A DNA stretch of 64,000 bases from Paenibacillus riograndensis SBR5 (GTDB lineage: Bacteria > Bacillota > Bacilli > Paenibacillales > Paenibacillaceae), in NCBI RefSeq assembly GCF_000981585.1, contig NZ_LN831776.1, positions 2,681,001 through 2,745,000 on the forward strand, given 5' to 3'. This document shows positions 16,762 to 28,946 of the stretch, piece after piece; within the stretch, counting starts at the first letter, position 1; each line of letters starts with the position of its first letter. The notes below the pieces were generated by a model, which was not told where the DNA came from, did not search any database, and saw only the letters and a list, made by a program, of their open reading frames with translations. The position numbers and the translations under genes are program-made.

Positions 16762-17607
16762 ATGATTATAGAGAAGGTGCTTAACAACAACGTGCTGCTG
16801 ACGAAGAACCAGAAGGGCAAGGAAGTTATCGTGATGGGCCGGGGCATTTCCTTCAATAAAGTGGCAGGTGATTACGTGGACCCGGACAAAATTGATAAAG
16901 TCTTTTTGCTCAACGAAAACGAATTCACAGCACGGCTGACTGAACTGCTGAATGATATTCCTGTGGCCCACCTGGAACTCGCCAATGAAATCGTAACCTA
17001 TGCCAACGGAATTCTGGGCACCGAGCTCAGCGACAATTTATATCTGACGCTGACGGATCATATCCATTTTGCCGTTCAGCGTTTTGAAAAGGGAATTACG
17101 CTGAAGAATGCGATGCTGTTCGAAATCAAGCGCTTTTATAAGAAGGAATTTTCCATCGGGATGGACGCGCTGCAATTTATCGAGAAGGCCACCGGCTTTG
17201 CGCTTGGGGAGGATGAAGCGGGCTTCATCGCCCTGCATTTGGTGAACGCGAGGATGGACGGAAATGAAATGAAGTCCACAATCAAGATGACGGAGATTGT
17301 CCAGAATATTCTCAATATCATTACCTATCATTACAAGGTGGTGCTGGATGAAAGCTCGCTGAACTATTCACGGTTCCTGACCCATCTGCAGTATTTCTCC
17401 ATGCGGGTGCTGAAGAAGGAAACCAGCAACAGCGGCGAGGACTTCTTATACAACCAGGTTAAGCAGACTTATGTCAAAGCTTTTGAGTGCGCCAGTAAAA
17501 TTAATGATTATCTGGAGAAAGCATATGCCCAGAGTCTCGGCAAGGACGAATACGTCTACCTGACGATTCATATCCAGCGGGTCACGGAGCGACACAGCCT
17601 GGAGTAG
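16762..17607 (+). CDS. licT: transcription antiterminator LicT (BglG family)
   Basis: A 281-residue protein with an N-terminal RNA-binding CAT domain (residues 1-55; IIEKVLNNNVLLTKNQKGKE, VVMGRG-like) and two PTS regulation domains. PRD1 contains LTDHIHFAVQR and FIALHLVNA; PRD2 contains FLTHLQYFSMR and LTIHIQRV, supplying the conserved phosphorylation histidines. It closely follows the B. subtilis LicT pattern (277 residues). When sugar is present it binds the RAT sites at 16645 and 17678, allowing readthrough into its own gene and the bgl operon; the PTS controls it through histidine phosphorylation. Confidence 0.93.
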   Translation: MIIEKVLNNNVLLTKNQKGKEVIVMGRGISFNKVAGDYVDPDKIDKVFLLNENEFTARLTELLNDIPVAHLELANEIVTYANGILGTELSDNLYLTLTDHIHFAVQRFEKGITLKNAMLFEIKRFYKKEFSIGMDALQFIEKATGFALGEDEAGFIALHLVNARMDGNEMKSTIKMTEIVQNILNIITYHYKVVLDESSLNYSRFLTHLQYFSMRVLKKETSNSGEDFLYNQVKQTYVKAFECASKINDYLEKAYAQSLGKDEYVYLTIHIQRVTERHSLE

Positions 17608-17677
17608 CAGCTTGAGCAGCTTGAAACGGCCAACTGGCACATGGAGCCACCGGCAACTAAATAATGATCATCTATCA

Positions 17678-17700
17678 GGGTGTTACTGGTTAGGCAGGCA

Positions 17701-17706
<6 letters not shown>
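17678..17706 (+). promoter_or_regulatory. RAT antiterminator site before bglP
   Basis: GGGTGTTACTGGTTAGGCAG followed by GCAAAACCT is a second RAT element. It overlaps the terminator beginning at 17701, so the transporter and hydrolase genes have their own LicT switch. Confidence 0.85.
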
Positions 17707-19724
<2,018 letters not shown>

Positions 19725-19742
19725 AGCTTTAAGGCACAATAA

Positions 19743-21227
<1,485 letters not shown>

Positions 21228-21349
21228 AAGGGGGCTGCATGACGGTACCCTGCATTATAAGGACGGTGGGCCGCTTTTACTTGAATGGCCCGCCGCTGGA
21301 AGCAGCGCTCAATAGCTGAACTGGAGGAAGGAGTGCTGATGGCAGATTT

Positions 21350-21570
21350 GCTGTGAGCGTTTTGCCCGTGTGATTGCACTTTCTGCAACAGAATGCGCGT
21401 CATTTTGCGAAGAATCACATTCTGCTGTAATTCGTGCAATAGATTTCAACATTTCCTGTTGAAAACCTCATTTGCACAGAATTCTGCTGTATAGAATGCA
21501 ATAGATCCAGTTTTCCGGCAAATTTTGGGGCTATCTGTTGTACAAAGTACAATTGCTGCGTCCGGGCCGG
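21350..21570. repeat. dispersed repeat units (ATTCTGCTGTA / AATGCAATAGAT type)
   Basis: In the ~800-base gap after bglH, the phrases ACATTCTGCTGTAATTCGTG-CAATAGAT and GAATTCTGCTGTATAGAATG-CAATAGAT are near-copies about 70 bases apart; TTCTGCAACAGAATG and TTGTACAAAGTACAATTG are related palindromic pieces. No gene is visible here. Confidence 0.5.
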
Positions 21571-21641
21571 AACTTGCAGGGGCCTAAATTAGGAATGATC
21601 TTTTGCGGATCACTTCGCTTCAATATGATGTCTTGATGTTC

Positions 21642-21686
21642 AGGAGCCTCCCAAGCCGTAACCGGCGAGGGAGGCTCCTGTTTTTC
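21642..21686 (+). terminator. strong terminator in the bglH-HD-GYP gap
   Basis: AGGAGCCTCCC and GGGAGGCTCCT form a perfect 11-bp stem followed by GTTTTTCTTG. It lies about 410 bases after bglH. Confidence 0.85.
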
Positions 21687-21739
21687 TTGTTGTGTAGGAA
21701 ATCCTAATTGAAGCGAAACACATACTGGGAAATCCAGCA

Positions 21740-22023
21740 CATTACTGGATTAGCTGCCGCGCGCATGCGTAAAACCAGCCCCCCGTGGAGGAACTCCCGG
21801 GGGGCCAGCTGCCACAGTAAAGCTTTGAAGCTCCCGCCCTTTGCGCAGCAAAGCAGGGAGCTTCAAGGCGGGCTTAACGCGCCGGAGATGCCTTCCGTCC
21901 GCCTTAGCCGCAGTATTCCGCCAAGCTTCCGGGTGTCCAGAGGGTGGAACCCTTGGGGCCCTCCCTTGGCTAAGGGAGGGTTTGGGAGGGATCGAAATTT
22001 TGGGGGAGAGATCGAAACTCCCC
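21740..22023. repeat. G/C-rich structured block with nested inverted repeats
   Basis: Contains AGCTCCCTGC-type inverted repeats (GAAGCTCCCGCCCTTTGCGC ... GCAGGGAGCTTC), GGCCCTCCCTTGGCTAAGGG-AGGG, and GGGAGGGATCGAAATTTTGG followed by a partial echo GGGAGAGATCGAAACT. It runs up to the stop of the HD-GYP gene on the other strand. No convincing coding; it looks like a repeat element or structured 3' region. Confidence 0.4.
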
Positions 22024-23064
22024 TTACTCCATATAAATTTCGGCCACCGCAATCGTGCGTTCACGGGCCAGATCCAGAAATTTGCCTTCTATCTGTACGA
22101 GCGGCCGGAAGACGTCCAGCGGATTGTTCATGATAATTACGCCCATGTCACCAGTACTGAGCAGCACCCGTTTTCCAATAAAATTGGGCATCAGATGCTG
22201 GATGAAGGCCTGTACCGGCTTGCCGTTCAGCTTGCCGAAGCTGAGTGTGTTAATCTCACGCAGTACGGAGATCAGCTCCTGCTTGGATTGATAGATCCGC
22301 TCTGAGGTCATGGCGCTGTATATGTCGGCCACGGCAGCAATCTGGGAATAGGGGTGTATATCATCTTTGGTCAGGTTATGCGGGTACCCGGAACCGTCTT
22401 CACGTTCATGATGCTGAAGGGCGACCAGGGCGGTATAGGGGTCATCCATGGAGTTGCGGATAATTTCATAGCCATAAATCGTATGTAGTTTCACTTCGTC
22501 ATATTCGGCGGCAGTGAGTTTGCCCGGCTTGTTCAGAAGCTCCGGGGAAATCCGGCATTTGCCGATATCAATCAAATAGCCGGCCCGGCCGATTTCGTAA
22601 CACTCCTTCTTGGAATATCCAAGCCAGGTTGCTATATAATAAGAAAGCATGCCCACTTGCAGGGAATGGTTGTATGTATAATTATCCTCCCGGTCAAGCA
22701 GAAGCAGTAATGAAACCACATCCTTGTGTTTGTCCAGGGACTCCAGCGAGGGCTGAAGAATGTCATCCACAACGGACTGGTTGAAGCTGCCCTTCGTCAA
22801 CGCTTCCATATATACCGATTCAAACCCGTCAATCATGGTATCGAAATTTCTGGAAGCGGACTGAATGACGGAAGATCTGCTGGAAGGCGCAGGTTCCTCC
22901 TGAATGGCTTCGATATCAACATAATCTACTCCGTGCTGCACCAGCTTAGCGATCTCTTCGATTCGAAGCTGTGATCCTTTGGGTAATACATGCAGCCCTT
23001 TTGAGCTAAAGGTATCCACCTTCAGGTAATCACCCGGTTTCAGATCCGTTACGTGTACTCTCAA
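22024..23064 (-). CDS. HD-GYP domain protein with altered HD motif
   Basis: A 346-residue protein with an N-terminal ~60-residue regulatory segment (MRVHVTDLKPGDYLKVDTFS) and an HD-GYP domain from about residue 115. HD-GYP proteins hydrolyse cyclic di-GMP using H, HD, H, HH metal ligands. Here H133, H194 and HH218-219 and the loop DGSGYP are present, but the central HD-x-GK motif reads LIDIGK (Ile165-Asp166), so the metal-binding His is lost. The paralogue at 26448 has the canonical LLHDIGK. Activity may be lost or changed, perhaps leaving a c-di-GMP sensor. Confidence 0.85.
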   Translation of the reverse strand: MRVHVTDLKPGDYLKVDTFSSKGLHVLPKGSQLRIEEIAKLVQHGVDYVDIEAIQEEPAPSSRSSVIQSASRNFDTMIDGFESVYMEALTKGSFNQSVVDDILQPSLESLDKHKDVVSLLLLLDREDNYTYNHSLQVGMLSYYIATWLGYSKKECYEIGRAGYLIDIGKCRISPELLNKPGKLTAAEYDEVKLHTIYGYEIIRNSMDDPYTALVALQHHEREDGSGYPHNLTKDDIHPYSQIAAVADIYSAMTSERIYQSKQELISVLREINTLSFGKLNGKPVQAFIQHLMPNFIGKRVLLSTGDMGVIIMNNPLDVFRPLVQIEGKFLDLARERTIAVAEIYME

Positions 23065-23152
23065 TGACTATGCCACCTTACATTAGCGATTTTTTCCAGC
23101 ATAGCAACAAAGCAGGAATTATTCAATGGTTTGTAATGTGAACGGGCAAAGC

Positions 23153-23866
23153 TCACAGGCTGGGGTAATCCTTAGCCTGGGGATCAGCTCCCAGCCACTG
23201 TTCTCCGGAGTCGTTAATGTCTTTTTTCCATACAGGTACGGAGGCCTTCAATTTCTCGATAGCATACCGGCTGGCTTCATAACACATGTCACGGTGGGCC
23301 GCAGACACTGCGATCATTACACTTGCTTCCTTGAGGGCTACGAGTCCGGTACGGTGGGCAATGGCGCAGCGGGCATTCCACCGTTCCCCGACCTCCCTGC
23401 CGATTTCCTCCAGCTTGGCGAGGGCCATAGGGACATAGGCTTCATAATGCAGTGCGGTTGTGCGCTGGGTGCCGGTCATTTCCCGGGTTGTGCCAACGAA
23501 CAGCAGGGAAGCGCCATGATTTACATCCAGCACTTTATCCAGCAGGGCCTCCCCGTTCAAGGGCTGATCCGTGATGCTGAACCTTCCGTCCGGTGTTTCC
23601 TGCTCCTCTGCATCCGGCTCTCCTCCGGAGACGGGAGGAATCAGCGCAACCTCGGAAGCTTCGGATATGACGGAGTCGTCCGGTGCATACTCATGATCAA
23701 TGGCAACTAAGGATACCTTAATCTGCGGAGCAGCTTCCGGGTAGGACGCAGAGAGCAGCTCCTTCAATCTTCCCGCAGTAAGCGGAGACTCATGGGAGTG
23801 AAAGGCCAGTGAGGCGGAGCCGATCACCTCTGCCAGGCCGGCGAACAGACGAATGGTCACGTGCAT
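23153..23866 (-). CDS. moaDE: MoaD-MoaE fusion, molybdopterin synthase
   Basis: A 237-residue fusion. Residues 1-82 are a MoaD-like ubiquitin-fold protein (MHVTIRLFAGLAEVIGSASL) ending in ALIPPVSGG; after an acidic linker, residues ~95-237 are MoaE, with HYEAYVPMALAKLEEIG, IAHRTGLVALKEASVMIAVS and VPVWKKD. The MoaD Gly-Gly terminus normally carries the thiocarboxylate, so here it is internal (G81-G82). The start at 23866 gives the MoaD N-terminus; the open frame extends 50 codons upstream without homology. It converts cPMP to molybdopterin. No other cofactor genes are nearby. Confidence 0.92.
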   Translation of the reverse strand: MHVTIRLFAGLAEVIGSASLAFHSHESPLTAGRLKELLSASYPEAAPQIKVSLVAIDHEYAPDDSVISEASEVALIPPVSGGEPDAEEQETPDGRFSITDQPLNGEALLDKVLDVNHGASLLFVGTTREMTGTQRTTALHYEAYVPMALAKLEEIGREVGERWNARCAIAHRTGLVALKEASVMIAVSAAHRDMCYEASRYAIEKLKASVPVWKKDINDSGEQWLGADPQAKDYPSL

Positions 23867-24020
23867 GCTTGATTCACCTCGGAATGTATAGGATATGTAA
23901 CTTTCAATAATGATTCCAATATACCATATTGAGCTTGAAAATGTTATGCTAGGCACTGTAAGATTACATGCCTGCCGCTTAAAATAAAACGGCTTTACAG
24001 GTGGGAGGGAAGACAAGCAT

Positions 24021-25466
24021 ATGGAGCGAGCATTGCAAAGATTGACCCTAATTCATACGAATGATATACATAGCCACTTTGAAATGATGAGCCCCATTGC
24101 TGCAGAAATCGCCAACCTGAAGGCAGCGGCCGGCGAAGAGCCTGTGCTGCTGCTGGATATTGGCGACCATATGGACCGGGCGGCAGTAGAGACTGAAGGC
24201 ACTATGGGACAGGCCAACATCGATATGATCAACCTGACCGGCTATGATGCAATTACGATTGGCAATAATGAAGGGCTGACCTTCACCCGGGAGATTCTTT
24301 CTGCCTTGTATGCAGGGCTTCAATGTCCGGTGGTATGCTGCAACATCCTGGAGAGTGCAACCGGAGAGGCGCCCGGCTGGATGAAGCGCCATATTATTCT
24401 GGAGAAGGATGGCATCAAGATAGGCATTACCGGGGCTACTGCAGCATTCGCCTCGTTCTACGGGCTGCTGGGCTGGGAAGCGCTGGACCCGGAAGAAGCG
24501 CTGCGTGAACAATGTGAGCTGCTGGCTCCGCAAGTAGATCTCCTGATTATCCTTTCCCACCTGGGGCTTCCGGCGGATCAGCGGCTGGCAGAGCAGCTTC
24601 AGGGGGTTCATGCCATTCTGGGCGGCCACACACACCATATGCTGGAGACCCCGCAGATGATCAACGGAACGGCTGTCTGCGGGGCCGGTAAATTCGGCCG
24701 TTATATCGGACGGCTTATTTTTGAGCGGGCTCACGCCGGGGCAGCCTTCGAGCTGGTGAGCGGCCGCTGCTTCACGGTTGATCCTTCGCTAACCGAGGAT
24801 GTGCTCGCGCCTGCGGCGGCGCTGCATTTACAGCATGGGCGCGAGGTTCTTAACGAAACTGTAGCCATCACAGACCGGGAGCTTACCCTGGATACAGAAG
24901 GGGAGTCTCCTTTTGGCAACCTTCTGGCGCAGGCTGTCCGCCGCTTCACAGGAGCTCCAATATCCCTGGTCAACAGCGGACAACTGCTTGGACCTCTGCC
25001 CCAAGGCACCATTACGGCCGGGATGCTGCATGCGCTGTGCCCTTCTCCGGTTAATGCCTGCATTATCCGGCTTAAAGGGGAGGACATCCGCAAGGCGCTT
25101 GAGCAGAGCAGGATGGAAGCTTTCTACAATAAGGCGATTTTTGGCTACGGCTTCCGGGGAAAGGTGCTGGGCAGCCTGGCCGTCGATGGATTAAAAATCC
25201 TGTACGATCCAGGGGTCTTGCCTTATGATAACGGTAACGGTATCGCCGTTTTTGTCGGCGGGGAGCCGCTGGATGACAAGGCTGTCTATTCTGTCGGAAC
25301 ACTGGATATGTTCACTTTCCGCATAGGGTATGAGAGTCTTGCGGATGGAACCGAGCCGCTGTATCTCCTGCCTCATTTTCTGCGGGATCTGCTGCGGATG
25401 GAGCTGCAAAGGCCGGGAAGCCTGGATGAATGTGCAGGTCTCCGCTGGAAGAACGGGTCTGACTAA
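24021..25466 (+). CDS. 5'-nucleotidase/2',3'-cyclic phosphodiesterase-like metallophosphatase
   Basis: A 481-residue two-domain protein: metallophosphatase domain with LIHTNDIHSH, LLLDIGDHMDR, TIGNNEG and ILGGHTHH (metal ligands), then a 5'-nucleotidase C-terminal domain (ISLVNSGQLLGPLPQG). There is no signal peptide, so it acts in the cytoplasm like B. subtilis YunD. In most relatives the ligand motif reads GNHE; here it is GNNEG, with Asn replacing the His. Read divergently from moaDE; GGTGGGAGGG precedes the ATG. Confidence 0.85.
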   Translation: MERALQRLTLIHTNDIHSHFEMMSPIAAEIANLKAAAGEEPVLLLDIGDHMDRAAVETEGTMGQANIDMINLTGYDAITIGNNEGLTFTREILSALYAGLQCPVVCCNILESATGEAPGWMKRHIILEKDGIKIGITGATAAFASFYGLLGWEALDPEEALREQCELLAPQVDLLIILSHLGLPADQRLAEQLQGVHAILGGHTHHMLETPQMINGTAVCGAGKFGRYIGRLIFERAHAGAAFELVSGRCFTVDPSLTEDVLAPAAALHLQHGREVLNETVAITDRELTLDTEGESPFGNLLAQAVRRFTGAPISLVNSGQLLGPLPQGTITAGMLHALCPSPVNACIIRLKGEDIRKALEQSRMEAFYNKAIFGYGFRGKVLGSLAVDGLKILYDPGVLPYDNGNGIAVFVGGEPLDDKAVYSVGTLDMFTFRIGYESLADGTEPLYLLPHFLRDLLRMELQRPGSLDECAGLRWKNGSD

Positions 25467-25510
25467 CTGCGATAATTTCATTTTCATTTTTTCAATATCA
25501 GGAGGATTAT

Positions 25511-26338
25511 ATGGACACGATTACAGCAATAATTCTGGCAATTGTAGAAGGAATAACTGAATTTATCCCGGTATCATCCACGGGGCACATGATTCTAACC
25601 ACTAAGCTGCTGGGCTTTGACGAGCAGTCGCCGATTATGAAGACCTATGAGATTGTCATCCAGCTTGGGGCCATTCTGGCCATTGCCCTGGTGTACCGCC
25701 AGCGGATTCTGAACTTGCTGGGGATCGGACGCAGCCGCACAGGCAGAGGCGGAGTGGTGCCGGCCTCCAGACTGAATCTGATTCATGTCATTCTCGGGAT
25801 AGTACCGGCGCTGGCAGTGGCTTTTTTCGCCCGTGATTTCATTAAAGGACTTTTTGGAGCTTCCACCGTGCTCTGGGCGCTTGTCGCCGGCGGGGTGCTG
25901 ATGATCGTGGCAGAATGGGTGAACAGACGGAAGATCCGGATTACCGCGCATGAGCTGGATGACTTATCGTACGGACAGGCGCTGGCTATCGGCCTCTACC
26001 AGATTATTTCCGTGCTGTGGCCGGGATTCTCCCGGTCCGGCTCGACCATCTCCGGCGGTATGCTGAGCGGGGTCAGCTACAAGGCTTCGGCGGACTTCTC
26101 GTTCCTGATTGCCATTCCGATTATGTGTGCGGCATCCGGTTATGAGCTGCTTGATTCCTATCAGTATTTTACCAAAGATACGATTATGGATTTCGCGATC
26201 GGATTTGTGATTTCATTTATTGTCGCTTATCTGGTGGTGGTTGCGTTCATGAAGCTGATCCAGAAGATCCGGCCGACTCATTTCGCAATTTACCGCTTTA
26301 TTCTGGCTGCGGTGTTCTGGTTGTTTATTATGCGTTAA
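25511..26338 (+). CDS. uppP: undecaprenyl-diphosphatase UppP (BacA), copy 2
   Basis: A 275-residue membrane phosphatase with GITEFIPVSSTGHMIL near the N-terminus and GFSRSGSTISGGMLSG in the middle, both family active-site motifs. AGGAGG sits 7 bases before the ATG. Copy 1 at 4220 has the same motifs but differs along the whole length (for example FLPVSS versus FIPVSS), so these are old paralogues rather than a recent duplication. Either could be the housekeeping enzyme. Confidence 0.95.
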   Translation: MDTITAIILAIVEGITEFIPVSSTGHMILTTKLLGFDEQSPIMKTYEIVIQLGAILAIALVYRQRILNLLGIGRSRTGRGGVVPASRLNLIHVILGIVPALAVAFFARDFIKGLFGASTVLWALVAGGVLMIVAEWVNRRKIRITAHELDDLSYGQALAIGLYQIISVLWPGFSRSGSTISGGMLSGVSYKASADFSFLIAIPIMCAASGYELLDSYQYFTKDTIMDFAIGFVISFIVAYLVVVAFMKLIQKIRPTHFAIYRFILAAVFWLFIMR

Positions 26339-26447
26339 TCTATAGGCTCTTGACTAATCGCTCAAGGTAACGGTATATACAGAGAGTGTCAACTGGGGAT
26401 TTTGGAACTATATAGCAATTTACCGTTAAAGGCAGGAGTGAACCAAG

Positions 26448-27551
26448 GTGCGTCTAGTATCCGTGAATCGGCTTCAGGCGGGAATGAAGCTGGGGAAAAA
26501 AATATATAATGATGAAGGACTGGTTCTGCTCGCGGATGGAGTAGAGCTAACGGATGCGCTGATCAAGCGGCTGGCCAAGATCGACATCGGCTATATCTAC
26601 ATAGAAGATTCCGTCACGGAGGATGTTGAGATTACGGGCATGCTGCAGGACGAGACGCGCAATCAGGCGCTCAAGGTGGTCCGGAGCCAGTTTCAGCAGA
26701 TGTCAGGCGCTTCCGGCATTACCAAGGGCTTTTATCATCTGGACAAAAAATTCTCCAAGGTGATGGATTCCATTCTGGATGATCTGGCCACACAGGAAGA
26801 TCCTATGATTATGCTGCTTGATATGCACACGGCCGACAACTACCTGTATGTTCACTCCTTGAATGTCTGTCTGTATACGCTGGTCCTCGGAATTGCCCAT
26901 GGTTATAGCAGGGAAGAGCTGCGGGTCATCGGCATGGGCGCACTCCTGCATGATATAGGCAAAACGCAGATTCCTGTCAAAATCATTCAGAAGCCCGGTA
27001 TGCTCAGCGAAGAGGAGTTCCGTCATATGCAGGCCCATACCGAGATCGGCTACCGGATTCTCAAGGATGAGCCGAATATCCCGCTGCTCGCGGCACACTG
27101 TGCGCTGCAGCATCATGAGCGCATCGATGGTTCTGGTTATCCGCGCGGGCTGAAAGGGCCCCAGATTCATGAATATGCCAAATGGCTGGGGGTTGCGGAT
27201 TCCTATGATGCCATGACCTCGAACCGGATCTATAAGAAGGCCATGCTGCCGCATCAGGCAGTAGAAGCGCTCTATGTAGGTTCAGGAACGCTGTATGAAC
27301 AGAAGCATTTGGAGCTGTTCCGGGACCGTGTGGCGATCTATCCGCTGGGTCTGACCGTCAAGCTTAGCACCGGAGAGAGCGGAGTAGTGGTCAAAATTGA
27401 CCCGACCATCCCGCACAGGCCGGTTGTGCGTGTGCTGCACGACCCTGACGGTGAGCCCGTGGTTCCCTTTGAGCTTGATCTGGGCAGCAAGCTCTCTGTA
27501 GTGATTGTGGATGTGACCGATGAAGACGGAGCTGTGGTAAAAACGATGTGA
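26448..27551 (+). CDS. HD-GYP domain phosphodiesterase
   Basis: A 367-residue protein starting at GTG after GGCAGGAG. The N-terminal ~70 residues (RLVSVNRLQAGMKLGKKIYN) match the regulatory segment common before Gram-positive HD-GYP domains. The catalytic core has YVHSLNVC, GALLHDIGKTQIP, QAHTEIGYRIL, LQHHER and DGSGYPRGL, all metal ligands intact, so it is probably an active cyclic-di-GMP phosphodiesterase. A C-terminal ~70-residue beta-rich extension (VKLSTGESGVVVKIDP) follows. The paralogue at 22024 shares the layout but lacks the HD histidine. Confidence 0.92.
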   Translation: MRLVSVNRLQAGMKLGKKIYNDEGLVLLADGVELTDALIKRLAKIDIGYIYIEDSVTEDVEITGMLQDETRNQALKVVRSQFQQMSGASGITKGFYHLDKKFSKVMDSILDDLATQEDPMIMLLDMHTADNYLYVHSLNVCLYTLVLGIAHGYSREELRVIGMGALLHDIGKTQIPVKIIQKPGMLSEEEFRHMQAHTEIGYRILKDEPNIPLLAAHCALQHHERIDGSGYPRGLKGPQIHEYAKWLGVADSYDAMTSNRIYKKAMLPHQAVEALYVGSGTLYEQKHLELFRDRVAIYPLGLTVKLSTGESGVVVKIDPTIPHRPVVRVLHDPDGEPVVPFELDLGSKLSVVIVDVTDEDGAVVKTM

Positions 27552-27791
27552 CTTCCGGTTCGAAGCGAGGCTGGGCAACGGGCAAACGCATTACTGCGCA
27601 GCTCCGTTGCTCCCCCCGCTTTTTTTTGATTTTTCTTCTCCATTGGGGCTATTTTCCACAAAAAAGAGGGACAGAGGGCTGCCAAAGTGCAGTTTTTTGC
27701 CCAGTCGTGGTATGATATAGGTTAAGTCACCGTTCTTTTTCATTTATTTTGGGTTAATAATAGGAATACGTATCGAAGGAGCACCACGAAA

Positions 27792-28928
27792 ATGAGTATA
27801 TTAGAGCCATCCTCAACACCAATAAGAGAGCTGTCGCCCAGCTATGATCCTTGGGACCCGATCACTTCATTGCGTAAGCACGGGCGTCATGTGCTGACCA
27901 GCGTCGAGATGACGGTTACCAATCTGTGCAACATGCGCTGTGAGCATTGTGCGGTTGGCGACAGCCTGACCACTAAAGAAGGAGACATGCTGCCGCTTAA
28001 AAACATGCTGGACCGCCTGGAAGAGGTTGAACATTTGCAGACCATCAGCATTACGGGCGGCGAGCCGATGTTCCGGGCCGGTACGGTCGAAAAAACAATT
28101 GTGCCGCTGCTCAAATATGCCCGTGAGCGGGGCATCCGGTCGCAGATTAATTCCAACCTGACCATGCCTTATTCCCGGTATGAGCAGCTGCTGCCCTATT
28201 TGGATGTCATGCATATCTCCTTCAACTACGTAAATGGAGACGACTTTCATGAGGTCGGCTTTGCGAACAGCGGCCACCCGGTCTCAAAGGAAGCGGCTTA
28301 CCGGCTGTATGACACGATGCTGGAAAATTCCCGCCGTTTAAGCAGTGACGGGATGCTGATATCTGCGGAATCGATGATCAATTACCGGACGCATAAAAAG
28401 CTGCCGGCAATCCATAAGCTAATCGGGGACATGGGGGCCCGGCGGCATGAGGTGCATCCGATGTATGCCTCCAGCTTTGCTTCCAAGCTCCCTGTACTGT
28501 CCCTGAAGGAAATGGGAGCAGCGATCCATGACCTGCTGGACCACCGTGATCCAGACATGTGGATGCTGTTCGGTACGCTTCCTTTCTTTGCCTGCAGCTT
28601 TCTGGAAGAAGACCAGAAGCTTCTCCGCAGATTGCGGGAGGAAACAAATGTAACCCTGCGCAATGATCCGGACGGCAGAAACCGTGTGAATGTCAATATG
28701 TTCACAGGAGACGTGTTTGTGACGGATTTTGCCGATATCTCCGCCTTTGGCAACATCGGCAGCGGCAAGCTGGATGATATTTTTACCGAGTGGCAGCTGA
28801 AGCATCCGCTCAATCAGAAGGTAAATTGCCACTGTGATGAAGCCGGCTGCTGTGGTCCCAATCTTCTCGTAGCCGATATGTATTATCCGAAGGTTGATTT
28901 CAAAACAAGAAAAGCGATCACTCTGTAG
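27792..28928 (+). CDS. yfkAB: radical SAM protein YfkAB
   Basis: A 378-residue radical SAM protein. The cluster motif is C46-NMR-C50-EH-C53, followed by SITGGEPMF. The C-terminus has CHCDEAGC, the CxCxxxxC motif that defines the YfkAB group and probably binds a second Fe-S cluster. GAAGGAG precedes the ATG at 10 bases. The reaction is not known. It stands alone between the HD-GYP gene and the CNNM transporter. Confidence 0.9.
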   Translation: MSILEPSSTPIRELSPSYDPWDPITSLRKHGRHVLTSVEMTVTNLCNMRCEHCAVGDSLTTKEGDMLPLKNMLDRLEEVEHLQTISITGGEPMFRAGTVEKTIVPLLKYARERGIRSQINSNLTMPYSRYEQLLPYLDVMHISFNYVNGDDFHEVGFANSGHPVSKEAAYRLYDTMLENSRRLSSDGMLISAESMINYRTHKKLPAIHKLIGDMGARRHEVHPMYASSFASKLPVLSLKEMGAAIHDLLDHRDPDMWMLFGTLPFFACSFLEEDQKLLRRLREETNVTLRNDPDGRNRVNVNMFTGDVFVTDFADISAFGNIGSGKLDDIFTEWQLKHPLNQKVNCHCDEAGCCGPNLLVADMYYPKVDFKTRKAITL

Positions 28929-28946
28929 AAATGGGGCGTTGTTATA

